This document shows positions 34,466 to 41,637 of a stretch of DNA of 58,101 nucleotides, piece after piece. The position numbers and the translations under genes were made by a program. The DNA lies in the NCBI GenBank assembly GCA_964586285.1, contig CAZPHU010000014.1:1-58101 (forward strand), read 5' to 3'. The notes beneath the pieces are model-generated. The model worked only from the letters and a program-made list of their open reading frames with translations. It was not told the DNA's origin and searched no databases. The stretch comes from CAZPHU01 sp964586285 (GTDB taxonomy: Bacteria; Fibrobacterota; Chitinivibrionia; Chitinivibrionales; CAYFVL01). Every line of letters starts with the position of its first letter. The first letter of the stretch is position 1.

Positions 34466-35602
34466 ATGCTTTTGGAGTTTCTTTACAACCAGACCGGCTT
34501 TATTATTTTTCATAGTCGCCTTTTCAGCACAGGTATCGCCACTCTGACATCCTTCGTGTTCGCAATAATTTTCTTCCAACCATATATTCGATTCCTTCGA
34601 AGAATCCACTGTAGTTCCGAGCTGATTTCGGAGGAAAATTCTCATCAACCGGTTATGCCGGCGGGTATTTTGTTTCTTTTCACAATCACTACGACGACGT
34701 TTTTGACGGCCCGATTCAACTCCTATGTGGTATCGGCACTTGTAATCTATGTCTTTTTCAGCATCATCGGTGCGGTTGACGACATCGCTAAAGTGATTAA
34801 TAAGGGAAGATTGGCGCGCGGGGAAATCAGCAAAGAGGATTATCAGTATAAGACCGACGGTATATCCGCCGGGCTTCGCCTATCACTTTATATCATCATA
34901 TCGCTGATAGTTGCGGCCGCCGCTTATAAGTATATCCCCGGCATCAGTGGCCATATTACCATTCCTTTGATTAGCGCTCAGAAAAGCCTGCCCTATTTGC
35001 CTATGTGGATATTTATACCGTTTATGACTTTGACCATTGCAGTCATGGCAAATGGAGTAAATTTCACCGACGGCTTCGACACTCTGGCGTCGGTACCACT
35101 TCTGACCTGCGCTACTTTTGTCGGCATTGTATCATATGTATCCAGTAACAGCGGCTGGAGTGAGTATCTTCTGATCCCGTTTATTCCCGGCCTGGAGGAG
35201 GTACTTCCCCTTATAGGCTCGGCTATTGGGACTCTGCTGGCGTTTCTCTGGTACAACTCTCCCCCATCCTCCATTATTATGGGAGACAGCGGTTCGGTTG
35301 GGCTTGGCGGCTTGATCGGCATTCTTTTCATTTTTATTAAAGCAGGGTTCTATTTGCCGCTGGTCGGCTTTATTTTCTTTATCGAATTCTTGTCCGATAT
35401 CATTCAAATCGGTTATTTCAAGATGACTCGGAAAAGAGTTTTTCTAATGGCTCCAATACACCATCACTTCCAGATCAAGATGCGAAAAAAACCCATGTAT
35501 ACCAGCGAGTTCCATATAAAGAGCAAGATTACATGGCGATTTCACATCATTTCGGTTATTCTACTGGTTGTAGGATTGATTCTGTTCTTTAAGGTGCGGT
35601 AA
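34466..35602 (+). CDS. mraY: Phospho-N-acetylmuramoyl-pentapeptide transferase (MraY)
   Basis: A 378-residue polytopic enzyme that makes lipid I from UDP-MurNAc-pentapeptide and undecaprenyl phosphate. MraY features: the metal-binding pair D105-D106 (GAVDDIAKV), NGVNFTDGFDTLA with the conserved Asp, MGDSGSVGLGGLIGI, and the MraY-specific HHHF motif (APIHHHFQIK), which separates it from WecA-type relatives. Some motifs deviate from the common form (NLTDGLDGLA, MGDTGS). It is outside any visible mur/fts cluster and is followed by a methyltransferase gene after 52 bases. Confidence 0.88.
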   Translation: MLLEFLYNQTGFIIFHSRLFSTGIATLTSFVFAIIFFQPYIRFLRRIHCSSELISEENSHQPVMPAGILFLFTITTTTFLTARFNSYVVSALVIYVFFSIIGAVDDIAKVINKGRLARGEISKEDYQYKTDGISAGLRLSLYIIISLIVAAAAYKYIPGISGHITIPLISAQKSLPYLPMWIFIPFMTLTIAVMANGVNFTDGFDTLASVPLLTCATFVGIVSYVSSNSGWSEYLLIPFIPGLEEVLPLIGSAIGTLLAFLWYNSPPSSIIMGDSGSVGLGGLIGILFIFIKAGFYLPLVGFIFFIEFLSDIIQIGYFKMTRKRVFLMAPIHHHFQIKMRKKPMYTSEFHIKSKITWRFHIISVILLVVGLILFFKVR

Positions 35603-35654
35603 ACAAAACAAGAAGCCGCATCTACACAATCAACCAGAAAAGAATCTGATAATT

Positions 35655-36374
35655 ATGGTAACTGATATTAATTCCAACTATACTTCGCCTGCCGGTAAAG
35701 AGTTTACTCTTGCCGCCGGACGCCTATGCGGACTTAACCCCGCATCGCGGGTTTTGGATATAGGATGCGGATATGGAGAAGGGGCCTGCAATCTGGCCTC
35801 AGAATTTCGATGCCGCATAAAAGCCGTGGATATAAGTGAAGAAAACCTGGAATTCGCAAGGCAACTTGCAGTAGAAAGGCACGTCAGTCACCTTATTGAG
35901 TTCTCACAAAAAGATGTGCTTGGCGCCGATTATACCGAAGAAAAACTGGATTTGATCATGGCTGAGGGAGGTGCTCTAAGTTGCCTTGGTCGCAACAAAG
36001 GGATGCAGCTTGTCTACGACTGGCTTCCCTCCCGCGGATGGTTTGCATTCTCCGATCTCATTCTCCTCTCGGATGACATACCCACCGACATACTCAATAT
36101 TTTCGAAAACCACAAATACAGCTACGAAACTGAAGACAGTTACAGAAACATAATAAGAGAAATCGGATTCGAACCCCACCTTATATGTCTTGTGCCGCCG
36201 AGTGGATGGGATAATTACTATGCACATATGGCTCGTCGGTTGGAAGATACGAAAGGATTTTTTGCCGACAAAAGAATTAAACTGGCTTTTCACAAGGAAA
36301 TCGATGTATTCTATCGAATGCAGGCATTTCGCTATGTGGGCTACCTCTTCGCCGTAATCAGAAAAAAAAATTAA
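35655..36374 (+). CDS. Class I SAM-dependent methyltransferase
   Basis: A 239-residue protein with the Rossmann SAM-binding motif I VLDIGCGYGEGACNLA (about residues 34-49), the acidic end of strand 2 in IKAVDISEENLEFARQ, and motif II-like KLDLIMAEGGALSCLG. The C-terminal half contains RGWFAFSDLILLSDDIP, in the style of ubiquinone/menaquinone-type or small-molecule methyltransferases. Substrate unknown. It follows the mraY homologue with a 52-base gap and is followed by a CRP-type operator, so it probably ends this transcript. Confidence 0.85.
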   Translation: MVTDINSNYTSPAGKEFTLAAGRLCGLNPASRVLDIGCGYGEGACNLASEFRCRIKAVDISEENLEFARQLAVERHVSHLIEFSQKDVLGADYTEEKLDLIMAEGGALSCLGRNKGMQLVYDWLPSRGWFAFSDLILLSDDIPTDILNIFENHKYSYETEDSYRNIIREIGFEPHLICLVPPSGWDNYYAHMARRLEDTKGFFADKRIKLAFHKEIDVFYRMQAFRYVGYLFAVIRKKN

Positions 36375-36390
36375 AAAAAAATACCCCCTT

Positions 36391-36406
36391 TGTGATTGGT
36401 ATCACA
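36391..36406. promoter_or_regulatory. Consensus CRP/FNR-family operator
   Basis: The 16-mer TGTGATTGGTATCACA has the form TGTGA-N6-TCACA, the ideal CRP half-sites. Its centre (36398.5) lies exactly 41.5 bases before the transcription start predicted from the TATATT element at 36428-36433, the class II activation geometry. It sits 95 bases before the ATG at 36501. Presence of a CRP regulator in the genome is not visible here. Confidence 0.7.
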
Positions 36407-36427
36407 GAATACTAACCGTCACTTAGG

Positions 36428-36433
36428 TATATT
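36428..36433 (+). promoter_or_regulatory. Candidate -10 element downstream of the CRP-type site
   Basis: TATATT, 5/6 match to TATAAT, with no good -35 at the right distance, as expected at an activator-dependent class II promoter. The predicted start is near 36440, giving a leader of about 60 bases. Confidence 0.5.
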
Positions 36434-36500
36434 GAGAATGTAAGAACGAACGGGACAAAAATATACCAGTCTTCCATTTTCTTTTTAATAAGGAGGTTAT

Positions 36501-37337
36501 ATGCCCCACCTTTCGACAGCGATACTGACGTTTTTAACGATCACGGTATGTGTATATGCTCAAATGCAGCCTGTGATATCAGGTGATGATGGTGAAGGTG
36601 CGGTTGATTGGGGTCAAAGAGTAATTGTGGCTACCGGAATCGGAGCGCCAAACCTCAATTTGCCCGAAGCTGCTCAACGGCCGGGTGCCATGCGCGCCGC
36701 TCAGCAGGTTGCACTTCGCAACGCTTTGGAAACCGTTAAGGGAATTTATCTGAATTCCAGCACGACAATCGAAAATTTCATGACCGAAAGCGATGTGGTT
36801 ACAAGCCGAGTCGGCGGATTCATGAAAGATTTTCAGCAAAAGGGACGCACTAAATACATGAGTGACGGTACAGTTGAAATAACGATGCAGATTCCGCTGG
36901 ACGGTATTGACGGTCTAGGGAATACCGTTTATGGCAGTCAGCTGGGCGACAAACCGTCGGTTACATCTTTTGAGGGAAAGAAGTCCCGAGCGCAAACCGT
37001 GTTCACCGGCCTTATAGTGGACTGCAGAGGCATGGGAGTCAAGCCCGCGATGAGTCCTCGAATTCTGGACGGTAACGGTAAAGAGGTCTATGGCAGTGCC
37101 TACGTATCTAAAGAATGGGCGGTAAAGCACGGTGTTGTTGGTTATTCAAAGAGTATATCTGATGCCGCTAAGCTTGATCGAGTGGGCGACACCCCCGGTC
37201 GAATCAAAGCACAAAAGGCATCCGGGCAAAATGGTACCGATGTGATCATTTCCGATAAAGATGCTTCCGACATACGCAGCGCCTCGGAAAATCTTAAATT
37301 TCTATCACAGTGTAGAGTCGTTTTTATAATCGATTAA
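36501..37337 (+). CDS. Exported LPP20/FlgT_N-like protein
   Basis: A 278-residue protein with a signal peptide (cut near VYA-Q, residue 20). Residues about 33-135 follow the LPP20/FlgT_N pattern: VIVATGIGAPN, the long helix GAMRAAQQVALRNALETVKG, SSTTIENFMTESDVVTSRVG and GTVEITMQIPLDG. The second half contains GLIVDCRGMGVKPAMSPRIL, YVSKEWAVKHGVVGYS and GTDVIISDKDASDIRSAS, a pattern seen in LPP20-related proteins of unknown role. It shares its N-terminal fold with the protein at 20076. AAGGAGG precedes the ATG. A TPR/SLH lipoprotein gene follows after 76 bases. Function unknown. Confidence 0.72.
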   Translation: MPHLSTAILTFLTITVCVYAQMQPVISGDDGEGAVDWGQRVIVATGIGAPNLNLPEAAQRPGAMRAAQQVALRNALETVKGIYLNSSTTIENFMTESDVVTSRVGGFMKDFQQKGRTKYMSDGTVEITMQIPLDGIDGLGNTVYGSQLGDKPSVTSFEGKKSRAQTVFTGLIVDCRGMGVKPAMSPRILDGNGKEVYGSAYVSKEWAVKHGVVGYSKSISDAAKLDRVGDTPGRIKAQKASGQNGTDVIISDKDASDIRSASENLKFLSQCRVVFIID

Positions 37338-37413
37338 ATGCGTTTAATGCCGCCCATTAAAGTGGTCAGCTACTTTACCTTTTCTTTTAAAGAATGTAAC
37401 TGGAGGAACTCAC

Positions 37414-38616
37414 ATGAGATTGCGTAACACACATATCATCGGGCTGCTTGCAGCGGGGATGATATTGGTAATAATGAACGGATGTGCAAAAACGCGCAAG
37501 GCAGGCGGGCACATGGACACTCCTGCGACTCATTACAAGCAGGGTATGAAATACTGGGACGCTCAGGAATTTGACAAAGCCGAGGAAGAATTCAACCTTG
37601 CTCAGTCACTTGATCCTAAATTCGCTCCTGCCGTCGCGGGCTTGGCCATGACAACCGCCAAGAAGGGCCAAGGTGCGGAAGATAAGAAAAAAGAAGAAGA
37701 ATTTTTCAAGAAAGCACATAAGCTTGCCGATAAGGCCAAGGATATCGACAATCAAATTCCGGAAACATGGATTGCCAAAGCCCTGGTTATCACTATGGAA
37801 AACGAGGGGAAAAAAGATCCTGGAAAATGGCTTAAGGATGTTGAAAGGCAGTACAAGGGAGCGCTCAAAGCTGATCCTGAAAACTCCGAAGCATACTACC
37901 GTAGAGGTGTTTGCTACAAGAAAGCCTTCGAGTTTTCTAAAGCTTCCGCCGATTTTCGAAAAGTTTTGGATTTAAACGAAGGGTTCACAGGCAGAGCAAA
38001 TGAGGAGTGGAAGACCGTCCAGAAAATTGAGCGGGCGGCCCCGGGCACAGATATAGGACGTCGTATAGCGCTGGTGGATAAAATATCTCGCGCCGATATC
38101 GCGGCATTGTTTATTACAGAAATGCATGTCGATAAGCTTATCGAAAAAAGAGGCGCGAAGAATTACGACACCGGTTTCCAAGCTCCCGAAGACCCACGCG
38201 AAATGCAGGTCGACTCCTTAGTAACCATGAAAAAAGTAACCGATATGGATGAGCACTGGGCCAAAAACTTCGTGGATGATATTGTCCAGATGGACATTAG
38301 GGGATTGGAACCCTATCCCGATCACACTTTCCATCCCGACGAGTTGGTTAACCGAGGCGAGTACGCCTTGATGGTTGAGGATATACTGATTGCAATCCTT
38401 GGTGATCAGTCGCTTTCGACAAAACATATTGGTTCCGAAAGCCGCTTTCCAGATTTGAACTCTTCCCACCCGGCCTATAATGCGGTATGCAATGCGGTTG
38501 ATAAAGGAATCATGGATGCGCAGATGAATGGAGAGTTTCAATTAACGAAGGCTGTAAGTGGTGCGGATGCTCTTCTGGTTATAAGGAAACTCAAAGAACT
38601 AAATAAAATCGATTGA
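37414..38616 (+). CDS. Lipoprotein with TPR and S-layer homology (SLH) domains
   Basis: A 400-residue protein. The N-terminal hydrophobic segment ends in IMNGC, a lipobox-like sequence with C24 (the -3 Met and -2 Asn are not ideal). Residues about 40-215 are TPR-like helices (HYKQGMKYWDAQEFDKAEEE, AYYRRGVCYKKAFEFSKAS). Residues about 270-395 contain two SLH-type modules: DMDEHWAKNFVDDIVQMDI with GYPDHTFHPDELVNRGEYA-like text (LEPYPDHTFHPDELVNRGEY), and RFPDLNSSHPAYNAVCNAVD with a following GIMD. SLH modules bind cell-wall-linked glycans; tying a lipid-anchored outer-membrane protein to the wall is inferred. GGAGG ribosome site. Probably co-transcribed with 36501. Confidence 0.8.
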   Translation: MRLRNTHIIGLLAAGMILVIMNGCAKTRKAGGHMDTPATHYKQGMKYWDAQEFDKAEEEFNLAQSLDPKFAPAVAGLAMTTAKKGQGAEDKKKEEEFFKKAHKLADKAKDIDNQIPETWIAKALVITMENEGKKDPGKWLKDVERQYKGALKADPENSEAYYRRGVCYKKAFEFSKASADFRKVLDLNEGFTGRANEEWKTVQKIERAAPGTDIGRRIALVDKISRADIAALFITEMHVDKLIEKRGAKNYDTGFQAPEDPREMQVDSLVTMKKVTDMDEHWAKNFVDDIVQMDIRGLEPYPDHTFHPDELVNRGEYALMVEDILIAILGDQSLSTKHIGSESRFPDLNSSHPAYNAVCNAVDKGIMDAQMNGEFQLTKAVSGADALLVIRKLKELNKID

Positions 38617-38640
38617 ATTCACCCTTCAAAGAATCTGAGA

Positions 38641-38675
38641 AAAAGCCATTTCAATACGGAATGGCTTTTCTTTTT
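38641..38675. terminator. Bidirectional intrinsic terminator
   Basis: AAAAGCCATT (38641-38650) pairs with AATGGCTTTT (38660-38669) over a 9-base loop, followed by CTTTTT. It lies between the convergent SLH-lipoprotein gene and asd. Confidence 0.8.
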
Positions 38676-38695
38676 ATTCATTTAAACGATCTCTA

Positions 38696-39814
38696 TCAGG
38701 AGAGATACTCCTTTAGGATTGTCAAAATTCTGCGTACAGGTTCAGCCGCGCCCCACAAAAGCTGGTCGCCGACAGTAAAAGCACTCAGGTAGGTTGGTCC
38801 CATTTTCATTTTCCTGATTCGTCCCACCGGTACCTTGAGTGTACCCGAGACGGCGGCGGGAGTAAGGGTTTTGAGGGTATCTTCTTTGGTATTTGCTACC
38901 ACTTCAACCCATTCGTTGGCCCCGCCAATAATCTGTTCGATTTCTTCTATTGAAACATCGTCGGTTAACTTTATCGTCAGCGCCTGGGAGTGACTTCTCA
39001 TTGCGCCGATGCGAACGCAAATACCGTCGATTGGAATAGGTTTTTCTTCGAGACCAAGAATTTTGTTAGTCTCGGCATAGCCTTTCCACTCCTCTCTGGT
39101 CTGCCCATCTTCTACCGGACGGTCTATCCAGGGAATCAGAGAACCGGCCAGCGGAACCCCAAAATTTTCTATCGGACATACCGGAGAACGCAAGCATTCG
39201 GTTACCGCTTTGTCTATTTCAAGAATCGCGGAACCCGGATTTTTAATCATATCTCCGGCACTCATCCCCAGCACGGCCATTTGATTCACCAGTTCACGCA
39301 TGTTCTTTGCGCCGGCACCCGATGCCGCCTGATAAGTCATAGAGCTGATCCATTCCACCAAACCTTTTTCAAACAATCCCGAAAGCCCCATGAGCATCAG
39401 GCTAACCGTGCAGTTTCCGCCGATATAGTTTTTGACTCCGCTATTAAGCGCATTGTCTATGACTCCACGGTTGACCGGATCAAGTACTATAACACTGTCG
39501 GCTTCCATGCGAAGCGTCGAAGCGGCATCTATCCAATAGCCCTTCCATCCGGCCTCTCTCAGCTCACCGTAAACCTTCTTTGTATAGTCTCCGCCCTGAC
39601 AGGTAACTATCACATCCATACCGGATAACGTTTCCGTATCATATGCATCTGCCAGCGGTGGGAGATCTATACCGATATCAGGCGCTTTTTGTCCGACCTG
39701 CGAGGTTGAGAAGAAAAGCGGTTCGAAGCCGGAAAAATCCTTTTCCGCCAGCATTCTGTCCATAAGCACGGAACCTACCATTCCACGCCATCCTATAAAT
39801 CCGATTCGAAGCAT
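38696..39814 (-). CDS. asd: Aspartate-semialdehyde dehydrogenase
   Basis: NADPH-dependent reduction of aspartyl-4-phosphate to the semialdehyde, the branch to diaminopimelate/lysine, threonine and methionine. The 372-residue protein is of the E. coli (Gram-negative) class: RIGFIGWRGMVGSVLMDRM, LFFSTSQVGQKAP, and the active-site Cys C135 in YIGGNCTVSLMLMGL, at the same number as in E. coli. The SMTYQAASGAGAKNMRELV segment and C-terminal RTLTLLKEYL-like end (RILTILKEYLS) are also typical. AGGAG site before the ATG. Transcribed after the enolase-like gene, separated by a terminator. Confidence 0.97.
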   Translation of the reverse strand: MLRIGFIGWRGMVGSVLMDRMLAEKDFSGFEPLFFSTSQVGQKAPDIGIDLPPLADAYDTETLSGMDVIVTCQGGDYTKKVYGELREAGWKGYWIDAASTLRMEADSVIVLDPVNRGVIDNALNSGVKNYIGGNCTVSLMLMGLSGLFEKGLVEWISSMTYQAASGAGAKNMRELVNQMAVLGMSAGDMIKNPGSAILEIDKAVTECLRSPVCPIENFGVPLAGSLIPWIDRPVEDGQTREEWKGYAETNKILGLEEKPIPIDGICVRIGAMRSHSQALTIKLTDDVSIEEIEQIIGGANEWVEVVANTKEDTLKTLTPAAVSGTLKVPVGRIRKMKMGPTYLSAFTVGDQLLWGAAEPVRRILTILKEYLS

Positions 39815-39835
39815 AATTATCTCCTTTTTGCGGTA

Positions 39836-39871
39836 TAAAAACGGCTACTCCAAAAAAAATGAAGTAGCCGT
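39836..39871 (-). terminator. Probable intrinsic terminator of the enolase-like gene
   Basis: ACGGCTACT (39841-39849) and AGTAGCCGT (39863-39871) form a 9-bp perfect stem; on the minus strand the stem is followed by TTTTATA. It lies 25 bases after the enolase-like stop and before asd. Confidence 0.65.
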
Positions 39872-39895
39872 AAAACAAACGAGTAAGCGCGTGTG

Positions 39896-41422
39896 CTATT
39901 CTTCCGAACCGCCTGCGGCAGGCACACTGACTTCATCCGGCAAACCCTCAAAACCTGCTACAGTTATCTTTATCCCCTTCTCCTGCATGGCCTCTTCTGC
40001 GCGGATCAGCGGATTATAGTTCTGAAGGTTACGCTCACCATTCGGAGCACCTGCTTTAAACCAGATTTTTCGGCTGACTGCACCGTACATTAACGGCAGG
40101 TACGGCAGAAATTCAGATGTTCCTTCGGTGGAGCGGTGGGAGAAGAATGCACTAAATCCACCGTTTTTGATGTTTTCCAAGGCTTCCGAAATGCTCTCTA
40201 CTCCGATTTCCTTGAGATCTTTGTTAACCTGACGGATATCCTTACGAGCTGTCAGGAATTCCTCAACCAGATTGCTGTCGGCAAGACCAAGGACTATTTC
40301 GGATGCAAGGCGGGTTTCGGTAAAGGTACCAGCCTGATTCAACTTGATCAGAACAGAGTTACCTTTTCTGTTATTTCTCTCAGGTGCCGCTAAAAATGGG
40401 ATGATAAAGCGCATCTGAGTCACCGCGGCATCATCCAGCACGATCTGCACCCGATCTCCGTATTTCTCGGTCATAAGACGATGTGCCTCCGGATCAGCTT
40501 CACTACCCGGATCTTCCATTGTCACGAAATTCTGAGCGCTTTTGACAACCGACCAGTTGAACTCAATCAACTCTTCACGAGATTTTTTGCCCAGACCGGA
40601 GAAATGCATTTCGTATTCGCCCTTTTCGCGCATCTCTTCGGTTTTCTGCAGTTCAGAGAAAGCATTATCCGTACCAATCGCATAGTCGCCCGACTTTAAT
40701 CCCAGTTGCTTTGCACACTCTTTGATTCTTTCCAAACCTTCGAAATTATCGGCAACAGGAAAAACGAAACCGCGCTCTTTGGCTGTACCCGTCGGCAAAC
40801 CGTCACGCACCAGATTTTTTTCGAATTGTCTAAAAAACTTTGTTCCAGTTTTAAACACGTCTTTGATCGACTTTTCATTCATCGCAAAGAAAAACATCTC
40901 CTGGATATCCTGCTTTGTTCCCGGAACATGCTCTCCGCCGCATACCATATTGAATGCGACATTAGGCATGAAGAACTCTTTTAGCCCGTTAGGCTTTAAC
41001 AGTTCCCAGGCCTCATATCCGGATGCTCTAAGCAAGGTCTGGAAGAAAACTGTTGATGCTGCCAGACAGGCATTTCCGCCCCATTTCTTCTTATTGGGGC
41101 CAGCTTTCTGAACAAGCTTCAGATCAAATTCTGCACAGGCATCAAGAATATCCCGGGGCTTTTTGATTACAACTTTTTTCGGAAGCAAAGGAGCGATATT
41201 CTTCTCGATAGACTTTATGGCTTTATCGTTTGGAATATAGACAGCTTCGTTTTCACCATCAGATGTTCCTTTTGCAATACCGTTGCGTTCTTCGATTTTC
41301 CAGCTACTTTTACCTCTTTTGACGTTAGCAGTCATTACTCCCTCGAGAGTGAAGGACGCGTATGAGGAAAGTATCTCTCTACCTTTAAGAGTGAATCTGG
41401 AAACGGTGGTTTCCCTTGCCAT
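39896..41422 (-). CDS. Divergent enolase (phosphopyruvate hydratase) homologue
   Basis: A 508-residue protein, about 75 longer than ordinary enolase. By hand alignment every catalytic and metal residue (yeast numbering) is found: H159 as H165 (CGGEHVPG), E168 as E175 (DIQEMF), E211 as E216 (AKERGF), D246 as D252, E295 as E303 (TMEDPGSEAD), D320 as D330, K345 as K360 (LIKLNQAGTFTET), HRS 373-375 as 429-431 and K396 as K456 (FKAGAPNGER). Differences: the N-terminal DSRGNPT is SSYASFT, the GDEGG loop is AKERG, and about 40 extra residues lie between the TET and SHRS motifs. It could be the cell's working enolase or a paralogue. AAAGGAG precedes the ATG. Confidence 0.82.
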   Translation of the reverse strand: MARETTVSRFTLKGREILSSYASFTLEGVMTANVKRGKSSWKIEERNGIAKGTSDGENEAVYIPNDKAIKSIEKNIAPLLPKKVVIKKPRDILDACAEFDLKLVQKAGPNKKKWGGNACLAASTVFFQTLLRASGYEAWELLKPNGLKEFFMPNVAFNMVCGGEHVPGTKQDIQEMFFFAMNEKSIKDVFKTGTKFFRQFEKNLVRDGLPTGTAKERGFVFPVADNFEGLERIKECAKQLGLKSGDYAIGTDNAFSELQKTEEMREKGEYEMHFSGLGKKSREELIEFNWSVVKSAQNFVTMEDPGSEADPEAHRLMTEKYGDRVQIVLDDAAVTQMRFIIPFLAAPERNNRKGNSVLIKLNQAGTFTETRLASEIVLGLADSNLVEEFLTARKDIRQVNKDLKEIGVESISEALENIKNGGFSAFFSHRSTEGTSEFLPYLPLMYGAVSRKIWFKAGAPNGERNLQNYNPLIRAEEAMQEKGIKITVAGFEGLPDEVSVPAAGGSEE

Positions 41423-41637
41423 CTAAATACTCCTTTTACTTTGGTTATACAACTACACACAAAACAGCAAAGCTTTGTAAAATACGTTATTTTTGCGCGG
41501 CACACAAAAAAACGGAATAATTTCACCGTATTTTGTTCTCATTCAGAATTAAAAAAAGCCAAATAATACAACTTCAACCAAACTTACCCGCCCAGACGAA
41601 TTTTAAATCACAAAAAAAGCTGTTCATTCCCTTTTTT

